This document shows, piece by piece, positions 1 through 9,013 of a stretch of DNA of 64,000 bases (positions within the stretch are counted from its first letter, which is position 1; every line of letters begins with the position of its first letter). Location: NCBI RefSeq assembly GCF_014189455.1, contig NZ_CP050296.1, positions 2,166,001 to 2,230,000 of the forward strand. Direction: 5' to 3'. Origin of the DNA: Mesorhizobium huakuii (GTDB taxonomy: Bacteria > Pseudomonadota > Alphaproteobacteria > Rhizobiales > Rhizobiaceae). Position numbers and translations under genes: made by a program. The notes below the pieces were generated by a model, which searched no databases, was not told where the DNA came from, and saw only the letters and a program-made list of their open reading frames with translations.

Positions 1-1352
1 CCGATCTTCTCGCCGACAGTGACGACGATGCGTTTCCAGCCGACCATCGTGCCGAGGCCCAACGCCAGCGCGACCGCGACCTTCACCCAGATCGGAATGA
101 ACTTCGTCGCATTGTCGACGGCCTTGTGGTAGTCGGTGACCGCCTTCAGGTCGGCGTCCTGCATCGGCAGCAGCTTCTTCTTGTCGATCAGCTTGAGCGC
201 CTCGCCGATCAGATAGATGTCGTTGCGGGCGTTGCTGACAAGATCGGTCGGCACGTTGTCGACCGATGCGTAGGGCTGCAGCGAAGCGGTCGTGTTGTGG
301 ATGTAGGTCTGCAGAGCGACCGTCGTCTGGTCACTCCAGGTCCGGGTGCGCACGGCATCCTGGACGGCTGCCTTGGCGGCCTTGGCATCGGCGACGGTGA
401 CACCGGGCTTGACGTATTTCCCCAGCGCGGTCTCGACGCTGACCGAAGCCGCCTTGTAGGCTTCGAGATAGTTGATGTCGGGCGTACGGTTCAGCGCATA
501 GGCCGTCGGCACGACGCCGATCAGGATCAGCATGATCAGGCCCATGCCCTTCTGGCCGTCATTGGAGCCATGCGCGAAGCTGACGCCGGTGCAGGTGAAG
601 ATCAGCAAGGCACGGATCCACCAGGGCGGCGGCGCGTTGCCTTTCGGCGCTTCGTAGAGCGCCGGATTGCGAACCAGAAGCTTCATCGCATAGAGCAGGA
701 TCGCCGCGGCGAAGAAGCCGATGATCGGCGACACCAGGAGGGTGATGCCGACATTGGTCGCCTGCGACCAGTCAACGCCGCTGGTGGCGCTGCCGGCCGG
801 TGCCATGAACTGGTTGGCGAGGCCGACGCCGATGATCGAGCCGACCATCGTGTGCGAGCTTGAGGCCGGCAGGCCGAGGAACCAGGTGCCGAGGTTCCAC
901 AGGATGGCGGCGACCAGCAGCGCGAACACCATGGCAAAGCCGGAGGAGGAGCCGACCTGCAGGATCAGTTCGACGGGCAGCAGCGACAGGATGCCGAAGG
1001 CGACCGCACCGCTGGAGGTGAGAACGCCGAGGAAATTGAAGGCGCCGGACCACATGACGGCGAATTCGGCCGGCAGGGAGCGCGTGTAAATGACGGTCGC
1101 CACCGCATTGGCGGTGTCATGGAAACCATTGACGAATTCGAAGCCGAGCGCGATCAGCAAGGCGATGCCGAGCAGGATCCACGGCACGGTCTTGGCCACC
1201 GCCAGATCCTGGCTCAGCGCGTAGCCGACATAGACCACGCCGACCAGCACCAGCACGCCGAAGGCCGGCAAGAACCACTTGGCGCTGCCCGAACTATCCA
1301 GCGGATGATCCGGTCTCGGAATGCCCGCCTCACTGGAAATTATGTCCACCAT
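1..1352 (-). CDS. PiT-family inorganic phosphate transporter (C-terminal end outside the window)
   Basis: Reading the minus strand from the ATG at 1352 gives an uninterrupted hydrophobic protein of about 450 residues that runs off the left edge. Both halves of the PiT signature are visible: GFEFVNGFHDTANAVAT near residue 75 and, in the second half, SFAHGSNDGQKGMG. This family moves phosphate (often as a metal-phosphate complex) with protons across the inner membrane. The tract between the two halves looks like the usual cytoplasmic loop. No PhoU-like partner is visible on this side; it may lie beyond the edge. The identity is secure, but the terminus is missing. Confidence 0.9.
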   Translation of the reverse strand, partial: MVDIISSEAGIPRPDHPLDSSGSAKWFLPAFGVLVLVGVVYVGYALSQDLAVAKTVPWILLGIALLIALGFEFVNGFHDTANAVATVIYTRSLPAEFAVMWSGAFNFLGVLTSSGAVAFGILSLLPVELILQVGSSSGFAMVFALLVAAILWNLGTWFLGLPASSSHTMVGSIIGVGLANQFMAPAGSATSGVDWSQATNVGITLLVSPIIGFFAAAILLYAMKLLVRNPALYEAPKGNAPPPWWIRALLIFTCTGVSFAHGSNDGQKGMGLIMLILIGVVPTAYALNRTPDINYLEAYKAASVSVETALGKYVKPGVTVADAKAAKAAVQDAVRTRTWSDQTTVALQTYIHNTTASLQPYASVDNVPTDLVSNARNDIYLIGEALKLIDKKKLLPMQDADLKAVTDYHKAVDNATKFIPIWVKVAVALALGLGTMVGWKRIVVTVGEKI

Positions 1353-1459
1353 GTCCCACTCCTATTGCATTGCAGCAAAGAACTGGGAAAGACGCTATGT
1401 CCGGTCGATGAACCCTGTGTGACGCCAGAAAGGCCTTTGCCCTCGGCGCCCGCTCTCCC

Positions 1460-2698
1460 TCATCCAGCACCGGGACTTGTCTTCAGGATCGCCGAGAACA
1501 GCGGATCGAAGGCACGGCTGATCGGTGCCGCGGCCGCACCAAGCGCGATCGACCAGGGATCGGTGGTGCCAAGCTGAAGGCGAGGCAGCATCCTTCCGGG
1601 CCGGTCGGCGATCGATGGTAGCAACGGGTGCATCGCCTCGACCAGCCGGCGCGCCAGCGCTTCCGGCGCGCCGCTTGTCAGGATGACGGTCTGCGGGTCG
1701 AAGATCGTTTCGATGAGATGCACGCTCCAGCGCAGATCATGCGCCGCACCATCGATCCAGACCATCATCCTGGGGTTCTCGGCCAACACCAGGGCGTTCA
1801 TCTGTTCGTAGATATCGCTGTCCGCCGGGTTGAGGCCGAGATGCTGGTAGAGCGAGGCCAGCGAGGCGCGATGCTCGAGCGGCGTCGAGCCGGGGCCGGC
1901 CGGCGCCAGCAGCGCCATGCCGATTTCGCCGGCATTGCCATGGCCGCCGCTGTAGAGCTCGCCATTGAGGATCAGTCCGGCGCCGATGCCGTAACCGACA
2001 TAAAGGCAGACCGCGTGGTCGACGCCGTGCGCGGCGCCGACGATGCGCTCCGCCGTGGCGCAGGCCGCGGCGTCATTCTGCAGGCCGACATTCAGCCCCG
2101 TGCCTTTGGCCAGCGTCTCCAGCAGCGGAAATTTCTGCCAGGCCGGCATCATCCATTTGTCGTCGGAATCCTTCAGGCCGAAAGGACCGGGCATGGCGAC
2201 GCCGAGACCGACCAGCCGTTTTTCCGACTGGGCCGAAATGCCGGCCAGGTCGCGGCGGACACCTGCGATCAGCTCGAGGATGATCTCGACGCCCTTCGAC
2301 GGCTCATCGAAAGGCAGGTTCGCCTCGGCCCGCGCCAGCACGCTGCCCACCAGGTCGACGGCGACCGCGCGCGTCAGATGGCGGTCGATATGCAGGCCGA
2401 TGGCGAAGGCGCCTTCTGGCACCAGCCTGTAGGGGGTCGACGGTTGCCCCCTGCCCTTGCGCACCGCATCGAGCGCGACGACCAGGCCGTCGCTTTCGAG
2501 ATCCTCGATGATGTTGGAGACCGCCTGCTTGGTGAGCTGCGTCGCCCGCGCCAGATCGGCGCGTGACAGGGCGCCGTTGAGGCGCAGCGCCTCGATCATG
2601 ACCCGGCGGTTGTGCGCGCTGGTGCCTTCCTGGTTGGTGCCGCTTTTGGCGCGGATCGGGCTGATGTCATCCACCGGCGTTTCCCCTCTTGACTCCAT
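1460..2698 (-). CDS. ROK-family transcriptional repressor of the adjacent sugar operon
   Basis: 412 residues. The N-terminus carries a winged helix-turn-helix (about residues 30-85, with SRADLARATQLTKQAVSNI), followed by a ROK sugar-kinase-like domain (about 90-400) with the motif GGHGNAGEIGMALL. The usual ROK zinc cluster (CxCGxxGC) is absent: the corresponding stretch has no cysteines, which is unusual but is known in some members. The gene is divergent from the sugar ABC operon starting at 2894, and a perfect palindrome lies between them at 2717-2741. It probably represses that operon until a sugar or sugar phosphate binds. The role is inferred from family and position. Confidence 0.9.
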   Translation of the reverse strand: MESRGETPVDDISPIRAKSGTNQEGTSAHNRRVMIEALRLNGALSRADLARATQLTKQAVSNIIEDLESDGLVVALDAVRKGRGQPSTPYRLVPEGAFAIGLHIDRHLTRAVAVDLVGSVLARAEANLPFDEPSKGVEIILELIAGVRRDLAGISAQSEKRLVGLGVAMPGPFGLKDSDDKWMMPAWQKFPLLETLAKGTGLNVGLQNDAAACATAERIVGAAHGVDHAVCLYVGYGIGAGLILNGELYSGGHGNAGEIGMALLAPAGPGSTPLEHRASLASLYQHLGLNPADSDIYEQMNALVLAENPRMMVWIDGAAHDLRWSVHLIETIFDPQTVILTSGAPEALARRLVEAMHPLLPSIADRPGRMLPRLQLGTTDPWSIALGAAAAPISRAFDPLFSAILKTSPGAG

Positions 2699-2716
2699 TA
2701 GAATATTGATCGACTA

Positions 2717-2741
2717 ATTAAGTCAAGCGAGTTGACTTAAT
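2717..2741. promoter_or_regulatory. Perfect inverted repeat, probable ROK operator
   Basis: ATTAAGTCAA, five bases, then TTGACTTAAT: a perfect 10-bp inverted repeat, AT-rich within a GC-rich region. It lies 19 bp upstream of the ROK start and about 150 bp upstream of the ABC operon. Position and symmetry suggest the site through which the ROK protein represses both directions. No other copy was noticed. Confidence 0.7.
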
Positions 2742-2893
2742 GCAAACCGAATGCCCCAAAACAAGATGGCAAAGGCCCCCAGCCTGTCGCCACTGGGCAG
2801 CCGGATAACCATCAGGTCACGCGACATGGATCCGGGAAGACGATGCGACACGCCCGTATCGCCAGCCCGTAACACCGGAAATGGGAGAAGAAG

Positions 2894-4132
2894 ATGCTTA
2901 AGACAATCACCAAGACACTGGTCGGCGCGGTCTTCGCCGGAGGACTGCTCGTCCCTCACGCTTTCGCCGAGACGACGCTCAACGCGCTTTTCATGGCGCA
3001 GGCCGCCTACAGCGAGGCCGACGTGCGCGCCATGACGGATGCCTTCACCAAGGCCAACCCGGACGTCAAGGTCAATCTCGAATTCGTCCCCTATGAAGGC
3101 CTGCACGACAAGACGGTGCTGGCTCAGGGTTCAGGCGGCGGCTACGACGTCGTGCTGTTCGACGTCATCTGGCCGGCCGAATACGCCACCAACAAGGTGC
3201 TGGTCGACGTCTCGTCGAAGATCACCGACGACATGAAGAAGGGCGTGCTGCCCGGCGCCTGGACCACCGTCCAGTATGACGGCAAGTACTATGGCATGCC
3301 CTGGATCCTCGACACCAAATACCTGTTCTACAACAAGGAAATCCTGGAAAAGGCCGGCATCAAGACGCCGCCGAAGACCTGGGAAGAGCTCGGCGCGCAG
3401 GCCAAGATCATCCAGGACAAGGGCCTGCTGAAGACGCCGATCGCCTGGAGCTGGTCGCAGGCCGAAGCCGCGATCTGCGACTACACCACGCTGGTCAGCG
3501 CCTATGGCGGCGATTTCCTCAAGGACGGCAAGCCGGACTTCCAGAATGGCGGCGGCCTCTCGGCGCTGAAATACATGGTCGACAGCTACAAGTCCGGCCT
3601 CACCAACCCGAATTCCAAGGAATTCTTGGAAGAGGACGTGCGCAAGGTCTTTGAGAACGGCGACGCCGCCTTCGCGCTGAACTGGACCTACATGTACAAC
3701 ATGGCCAACGATCCGAAGGACTCGAAGGTCGTGGGCAAGGTCGGCGTCGTGCCGGCACCCGGCGTCACCGGCATCAGCGACGTGTCGGCCGTCAACGGCT
3801 CGATGGGCCTTGGCGTCACCGCAGTCTCCAAGCATCCGGACGAAGCCTGGAAGTACATCGCCTTCATGACCTCGCAGGCGACGCAGAACCAGTATGCCAA
3901 GCTCTCGCTGCCGATCTGGGCCTCGTCCTATGACGACCCGGCCGTCACCAAGGGCCAGGAGGAGCTGATCGCCGCTGCCAAGCTCGGCCTGGCCGCCATG
4001 TATCCGCGTCCGACCACACCGAAATACCAGGAGCTGTCGACCGCGCTGCAGCAGGCGATCCAGGAATCGCTGCTCGGTCAGTCTTCGCCGGAAGACGCCT
4101 TGAACACCGCTGCGAAGAACAGCGGCCTCTAA
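2894..4132 (+). CDS. Sugar ABC transporter substrate-binding protein (CUT1)
   Basis: 412 residues with a clear Sec signal peptide (MLKTI..., cleavage expected after AFA near residue 25), then a family 1 extracellular solute-binding fold. It is the periplasmic receptor for the two permeases that follow and the ATPase at 7884. A GGAAATGGGAGAAG ribosome-binding tract precedes the ATG. The ligand cannot be read from sequence; the downstream SIS and PfkB enzymes suggest an amino sugar or a glycated amino compound. A strong hairpin follows the stop codon and probably keeps this transcript more abundant than the permease message. Confidence 0.9.
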   Translation: MLKTITKTLVGAVFAGGLLVPHAFAETTLNALFMAQAAYSEADVRAMTDAFTKANPDVKVNLEFVPYEGLHDKTVLAQGSGGGYDVVLFDVIWPAEYATNKVLVDVSSKITDDMKKGVLPGAWTTVQYDGKYYGMPWILDTKYLFYNKEILEKAGIKTPPKTWEELGAQAKIIQDKGLLKTPIAWSWSQAEAAICDYTTLVSAYGGDFLKDGKPDFQNGGGLSALKYMVDSYKSGLTNPNSKEFLEEDVRKVFENGDAAFALNWTYMYNMANDPKDSKVVGKVGVVPAPGVTGISDVSAVNGSMGLGVTAVSKHPDEAWKYIAFMTSQATQNQYAKLSLPIWASSYDDPAVTKGQEELIAAAKLGLAAMYPRPTTPKYQELSTALQQAIQESLLGQSSPEDALNTAAKNSGL

Positions 4133-4149
4133 GGCATTGTTCTCCAGTT

Positions 4150-4172
4150 ACGGGCGGCCTTGTGCCGCCCGT
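4150..4172 (+). terminator. Intercistronic hairpin after the binding-protein gene
   Basis: ACGGGCGGC and GCCGCCCGT form a perfect 9-bp stem with a five-base loop, 18 bases after the stop codon. There is no T-run, so it is more likely an mRNA-stabilising or attenuating hairpin than a full terminator. Such structures are common between periplasmic-binding-protein and permease genes. Confidence 0.6.
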
Positions 4173-4210
4173 GCTATGTCTGAAATCATGAATGAAGAGA
4201 GGCTGCTCCG

Positions 4211-5095
4211 ATGTCGGGCACCTGGATGACGACCCGTGCCTGGCTCTTGATGCTGCCGCTGCTCGTGGTCATGGTCGCCGTCATCGGCTGGCCGCTGGTC
4301 GATACGGTCAACTTGTCCTTCACCGACGCCAAGCTGGTCGGCACCGGCGGCAATTACGTCGGCTTCGACAACTACACCAACATGCTGTCGAGCTCGAACT
4401 TTTCGCGCACGCTGGTGACCACGACACTGTTCGCGGTCATTTCCGTTGCAGCCGAAATGGTGATCGGCGTTCTCGCCGCCCTTCTGCTCAATCAGCAGTT
4501 CCACGGCCGCGCCGTCCTGCGCGCTTTGATGATTCTACCCTGGGCACTGCCGACGGTGGTCAACGCCACGCTGTGGCGGCTCATCTACAATCCCGAATAT
4601 GGCGCGCTGAACGCGGCCTTGACGCAGCTCAATCTCATCGACGCCTACCGCTCGTGGCTGGGCGAGCCGGGCACGGCGCTGGCGGCGCTGATCGTCGCCG
4701 ACTGCTGGAAGAACTTTCCGCTGGTGGCATTGATCGCGCTCGCCGCATTGCAGGCGGTGCCGCGCGACATCACCGCCGCCTCGCTTGTCGATGGCGCGGG
4801 ACCATTCAACCGCTTCCGCTTCGTCATCCTGCCCTATCTCGCCGGCCCGCTGATGGTGGCGCTGGTGCTGCGCACCATCGAGGCCTTCAAGGTCTTCGAC
4901 ATCATCTGGGTGATGACCCGCGGCGGCCCTGCCAACAGCACGCGCACGCTGTCGATCCTCGTCTACCAGGAGGCTTTCTCCTTCCAGCGCGCCGGCTCCG
5001 GCGCATCGCTGGCGCTGATCGTCACCTTGCTCGTCACCGTGCTGGCCGTCGCCTATGCGGCGCTGGTGAGGAAGACCGCCGGGAGTGCCGCCTGA
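4211..5095 (+). CDS. Sugar ABC transporter permease (MalF-type)
   Basis: 294 residues, about six transmembrane helices, with the cytoplasmic EAA-type loop visible around AASLVDGAGPFNRFRFVILP. This is the loop that docks on the ATPase. The stop codon overlaps the next start (TGATG), which implies translational coupling with the second permease. Together the two form the inner-membrane channel of a CUT1 importer. The start used follows a GAGAGGCTGCTCCG tract; the upstream in-frame region shows no better candidate. Confidence 0.9.
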   Translation: MSGTWMTTRAWLLMLPLLVVMVAVIGWPLVDTVNLSFTDAKLVGTGGNYVGFDNYTNMLSSSNFSRTLVTTTLFAVISVAAEMVIGVLAALLLNQQFHGRAVLRALMILPWALPTVVNATLWRLIYNPEYGALNAALTQLNLIDAYRSWLGEPGTALAALIVADCWKNFPLVALIALAALQAVPRDITAASLVDGAGPFNRFRFVILPYLAGPLMVALVLRTIEAFKVFDIIWVMTRGGPANSTRTLSILVYQEAFSFQRAGSGASLALIVTLLVTVLAVAYAALVRKTAGSAA

Positions 5096-5940
5096 TGGAA
5101 CGCAGGAGCCCCGCCTTTACGATCTTTGTCTATGCCTGCGCGGTGCTGCTTGCCGCCATCATCCTGGCACCCATCGCCTGGCTGTTCATCATGAGCATTT
5201 CGCCGGCCGCCGATCTCGCCGCCAAGCCGCTGCGCTGGTGGCCGCAGGCGGCCGACTTCTCGCGCTACCAGACATTGCTGTCGACCGCCGAAAACAGCGC
5301 CGGCGCCGCCTTCACCTCGTCGCTGCGCAACAGCCTGGAGATCGCCGGCATGGCGACGCTGGCAGCGTTGGCCTTGGCCATCCCCGCCGGCTGGGCGGTG
5401 TCGCGCACGCCGGCGATCGGCTGGTCGCTGTCGATGGTCATCGCCACCTATATGCTGCCGCCGGTGGCGCTCGCCGTGCCGCTCTATATGGGCCTGTCGC
5501 ATCTTGGCCTGCTCAACAATGTCTTCGGCCTGGCGCTGGTTTATCTGACCATTCTGGCGCCCTTCACCACCTGGCTGATGAAATCCGGCTTCGATTCCAT
5601 CCCGCGCGAGATCGAGGCGGCGGCGATGATCGACGGTGCCGGCCTGTTCCAGACGCTGCGCATCATCACGCTGCCGCTCGCCGCACCCGTGATGGCGACA
5701 TCGGCGCTGTTTGCCGTGCTGCTCGCCTGGGACGAATTCTTCTACGCGCTGCTGTTCACCTCCGACCAGCGCGCAAAAACCTTGACCGTCGCCATCGCCG
5801 ATTTGGCCGGCGGTCGTGTTTCCGACTACGGGCTGATCGCCACCGCCGGCGTGCTGGCCGCCTTGCCGCCGGTGCTGATCGGACTGGTCATGCAGCGCGC
5901 GCTGATCTCGGGCCTGACCAGCGGCGGTGTGAAGGGATGA
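5095..5940 (+). CDS. Sugar ABC transporter permease (MalG-type)
   Basis: 281 residues beginning MERRSPAFTIFVYACAV. It has six predicted membrane helices and the EAA loop EIEAAAMIDGAGLFQTLRII. The ATG overlaps the stop codon of the first permease, and its own TGA overlaps the ATG cluster of the SIS gene, so the operon is tightly coupled. It is the second half of the sugar channel. The open frame extends further upstream, but that part only overlays the previous gene in another frame. Confidence 0.9.
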   Translation: MERRSPAFTIFVYACAVLLAAIILAPIAWLFIMSISPAADLAAKPLRWWPQAADFSRYQTLLSTAENSAGAAFTSSLRNSLEIAGMATLAALALAIPAGWAVSRTPAIGWSLSMVIATYMLPPVALAVPLYMGLSHLGLLNNVFGLALVYLTILAPFTTWLMKSGFDSIPREIEAAAMIDGAGLFQTLRIITLPLAAPVMATSALFAVLLAWDEFFYALLFTSDQRAKTLTVAIADLAGGRVSDYGLIATAGVLAALPPVLIGLVMQRALISGLTSGGVKG

Positions 5941-6959
5941 TGATGACTGCAGAAAAAACCCGACCGGCCGGACTGGTCGCCATCGACCGCGAAATGGCGC
6001 GCCAGCACGCGGATGCGCGTGCGTCGTTCGAGAACAACGCTGCCATGGCGGCAAACGTTGCCGACTCAATCAGGAAGACAGGCCGTTTGCTGCTGCTCGG
6101 CATGGGCGGTTCGCACGCGGTCGGGCGCGCCGTCGAGCCGCTCTACCGCGCGCTCGGCGTCGATGCGCTGGCCCTGCCGCTCTCCGAACAGCTCGGTCAA
6201 CTGGTGCCACTCAACGGCAAGACGGTGCTCATCACCTCGCAGTCCGGCGAGAGCGCCGAGGTCGTCAGATGGTTTGCCGAGGCCGGCAGCGCTGCCGATG
6301 TTTTCGGGCTGACGCTGGAAGGCGGTTCTTTCCTCGCCCGCACCGCGCCTTGCCTGGTCGGCGCCGGCGGGACCGAACTGGCCTTCGCCGCCACCCGCAG
6401 CCTGACCGTGACCTTCGCCTTGCATCTGGCCATCCTGGCCGCACTCGGCGAAGACCCAAGTGCCGCTCTTGGCGCACTGGACCGGCCGCAGGACAGCGAC
6501 ATCACGCAGGCACTCGCCGCGTTGGAAAAGGTGACGAGCATCGTCACCTCGGGGCGCCGGCTGCAAGGCGTTGCCGAAGCGCTGGCGCTTGGTCTTACCG
6601 AACTGTCCCGGCTGCCCTGCTTCGCGCTCGAAGGCGGCCAGTTGCGGCATGGACCGATGGAGATGCTGGGGCCGAAGGTCGGCGTCATCCTGTTTCGCGG
6701 TAACGACCCGACCGCGGAACTGGTAACGGCGATGGCGCTTTCCATTGTCGAGGCCGGCGCACCGCTCATCATCTTCGACGCCTCCGGGCAACCGCCCGTC
6801 GCGGGCGCTGTCACGCTCTCCTTCAAGCCGGCTTCTGGTCTCGCAGCGGTCTTCGCCATGCTGCCCGTGGCACAGCGCCTGATGATCGCCTTCGCCGATG
6901 CCCGCGTCGACAATGCCGGCACGCCGGTGCGCTCCACCAAGATCACCAGGAGCGAGTGA
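5937..6959 (+). CDS. SIS-domain sugar-phosphate isomerase/deglycase (GlmS/FrlB-like)
   Basis: 340 residues starting at ATG-ATG-ATG (5937, 5940 or 5943). Two SIS domains are visible: the first with LLLGMGGSHAVGRA and the phosphosugar-binding TSQSGES motif (about residue 100), the second with EGGQLRHGP, equivalent to the GlmS E-x-x-x-x-HGP motif. There is no N-terminal glutaminase domain, so it is not GlmS itself. Being next to a PfkB kinase and a CUT1 importer, it matches the logic of FrlB (fructosamine-6-phosphate deglycase) as well as AgaS-type deaminase/isomerases. The exact substrate is inference. Confidence 0.8.
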   Translation: MMMTAEKTRPAGLVAIDREMARQHADARASFENNAAMAANVADSIRKTGRLLLLGMGGSHAVGRAVEPLYRALGVDALALPLSEQLGQLVPLNGKTVLITSQSGESAEVVRWFAEAGSAADVFGLTLEGGSFLARTAPCLVGAGGTELAFAATRSLTVTFALHLAILAALGEDPSAALGALDRPQDSDITQALAALEKVTSIVTSGRRLQGVAEALALGLTELSRLPCFALEGGQLRHGPMEMLGPKVGVILFRGNDPTAELVTAMALSIVEAGAPLIIFDASGQPPVAGAVTLSFKPASGLAAVFAMLPVAQRLMIAFADARVDNAGTPVRSTKITRSE

Positions 6960-7897
6960 TGCGTCCGCTTGCGGTGATCGGCAACGTCAATGTCGACCTG
7001 ATTGTCGGCCCGGTCGCGCCATGGCCGAAGGCGGGGACGGAAACCGTCGTCGACCATGACGAATTGCGCGTCGGCGGCCAGGCCGGCAACAGCGCGCTCG
7101 CCTGGCAAGCACTGGGCGTCGACTTCGCTATCGCCGCCAATGTCGGCGACGACCAGTTCGGCCAATGGCTTCGCGAGGCGTTCGGCAGCCGTGCCGAGAC
7201 ATGGCCGGTCCGCTCCGAAGGCACGACGCTGTCTGTCGGCATGACTCACCCGGATGGCGAACGGACCTTCTTCACCACGCGCGGCCACCTGCCGCGCTTC
7301 AGCCTCGCCGATGTCTTGTCCGTCCTCGATGGCAACGCGCTCTCTGGCGGTTACGCGCTGTTGTGCGGCTCTTTCCTGACCGACGACCTCACCCGCGATT
7401 ACGATGGGTTCTTCGACTGGGCGGACAGTCACGGCATCGCCGTCGCGCTCGACACTGGCTGGCCGATCGATGGCTGGACCGAGGCCAATTGCGTCGCCAC
7501 GCGCGCCTGGCTTTCGCGCTGCGCGCTGGCGCTGTTCAACGAAGTCGAGACGGTAACCCTGGCGGGAATGCCAAGCCCGCAGCAGGCCGCGCGCGAGATC
7601 CGATCCAGCATGCGGCAAGGCGCAACCTTTGTCGTCAAGCGCGGCCCGCGAGGCGCGATCGCCATCGGTCCGGATGGGGCACTCGTCGAAGCCGTGGCGC
7701 CCGATGTCCGCGTCGTCGACACGATCGGCGCCGGCGATGTCTTCAACGCCGCCTTCCTCGCCGCCCTCGCCCGGGAACAACCGCTGTCCACTTGCCTTTC
7801 CGCCGCGACGCATGTCGCCTCGCGCGCCATTTCCACTCTGCCCCGCAACTATGGCGGGCCGATGCAGTTCGAGGGATCCACGCATGAGCGCGCTTGA
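6959..7897 (+). CDS. PfkB-family carbohydrate kinase (ribokinase/FrlD-like)
   Basis: 312 residues from the ATG at 6959; an in-frame GTG at 6956 is also possible. The N-terminal GNVNVDLIVGP and the C-terminal PfkB signature with the catalytic DTIGAGDVFNAAF are both intact. It phosphorylates a sugar or sugar derivative with ATP. The start overlaps the SIS stop codon (GTGATG), so the two should be made together and act in sequence on the imported compound. The kinase-then-deglycase order would fit fructoselysine-type catabolism, but ribokinase-like kinases have many substrates. Confidence 0.85.
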   Translation: MRPLAVIGNVNVDLIVGPVAPWPKAGTETVVDHDELRVGGQAGNSALAWQALGVDFAIAANVGDDQFGQWLREAFGSRAETWPVRSEGTTLSVGMTHPDGERTFFTTRGHLPRFSLADVLSVLDGNALSGGYALLCGSFLTDDLTRDYDGFFDWADSHGIAVALDTGWPIDGWTEANCVATRAWLSRCALALFNEVETVTLAGMPSPQQAAREIRSSMRQGATFVVKRGPRGAIAIGPDGALVEAVAPDVRVVDTIGAGDVFNAAFLAALAREQPLSTCLSAATHVASRAISTLPRNYGGPMQFEGSTHERA

Positions 7898-8966
7898 AAT
7901 CCGCAACATCCGCAAGAACTACGGCAGTGTCGAAACACTGAAAGGCATCGACATCGCGCTGCAGAGCGGCGAGTTCCTGGTGTTGCTCGGTTCCTCAGGC
8001 TGCGGAAAGTCGACGCTTCTCAACATCATCGCCGGGCTCGCCGAAGCGACGAGCGGCGACGTGCTGATCGGCGGCCGTTCGATCCTGGGCGTCCATCCCA
8101 AGAACCGCGACATCGCCATGGTCTTCCAGTCCTACGCGCTCTATCCGAACCTGACCGTGCGCCGCAACATCGGCTTCGGCCTGGAGATGCGCGGCGTTGC
8201 AGCCGACGAGCGCGAAAAGGCGGTGGCCGAGGCGGCAAGACTGCTCCAGATCGAAGCCCTGCTCGACCGCAAGCCGAGCCAGCTTTCCGGCGGCCAGCGC
8301 CAGCGCGTCGCCATCGGCAGGGCGCTGGTGCGCAAGCCCCAGGTTTTTCTCTTCGACGAACCGCTCTCCAACCTCGACGCCAAGCTGCGCCTGGAAATGC
8401 GCACCGAGCTGAAGCGGCTGCACCAGATGCTGCAGACCACCGTGGTCTACGTCACCCACGACCAGATCGAGGCGATGACGCTGGCGACACGCATCGCGGT
8501 GATGCGCGACGGCAGGATCGAGCAGCTCGGCACGCCGGAAGAGATCTACAACGAGCCGGCGACGCTCTACGTCGCCGGCTTTGTCGGCGCGCCGACGATG
8601 AACACGCTGCAGGCCACCATCACCGACGGCAAGCTGGCTATTGCCGAGTCCGATGTACGGATCCCCTTGCCGGCGCGCTATGCGAATGCGGCGCGTGGGG
8701 GCGCACGGCTGGTCGTCGGCATCAGGCCCGAAGCGCTGCGCGTGGCTACCGCCCCGACGGATTTGTCATTGCCCGTGGAGATCGAGGTGGTCGAACTGAC
8801 CGGCCCCGAACTGGTCACCACAGCCCGGATCGGCGCGCAGCGACTGACGGCCTGCCTGCCGCCAAGGTCTCAGGTTGCCAAGGGCGAAAAGCGCAGCCTC
8901 ACCTTCGATGAGACAGCGCTTCGCTTGTTCGACCCGTCGACAGGCAAGGCCCTGCCGACGGTTTAA
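7884..8966 (+). CDS. Sugar ABC transporter ATP-binding protein (UgpC/MsmK type)
   Basis: 360 residues from the ATG at 7884, overlapping the end of the kinase gene by 14 bp. Walker A GSSGCGKST, the signature LSGGQRQR, Walker B VFLFDEP and the switch histidine in VTHDQ are all present, followed by a C-terminal TOBE region of about 120 residues typical of CUT1 ATPases. It energises the permeases at 4211 and 5095. The open frame extends upstream to 7629, but that part is out of register with the kinase and is not coding. It is the last gene of the operon. Confidence 0.92.
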   Translation: MSALEIRNIRKNYGSVETLKGIDIALQSGEFLVLLGSSGCGKSTLLNIIAGLAEATSGDVLIGGRSILGVHPKNRDIAMVFQSYALYPNLTVRRNIGFGLEMRGVAADEREKAVAEAARLLQIEALLDRKPSQLSGGQRQRVAIGRALVRKPQVFLFDEPLSNLDAKLRLEMRTELKRLHQMLQTTVVYVTHDQIEAMTLATRIAVMRDGRIEQLGTPEEIYNEPATLYVAGFVGAPTMNTLQATITDGKLAIAESDVRIPLPARYANAARGGARLVVGIRPEALRVATAPTDLSLPVEIEVVELTGPELVTTARIGAQRLTACLPPRSQVAKGEKRSLTFDETALRLFDPSTGKALPTV

Positions 8967-9013
8967 GAAAGGCCGCACACGCCTGAAGACATGCGCGGCT
9001 TGGACTTTGGATG

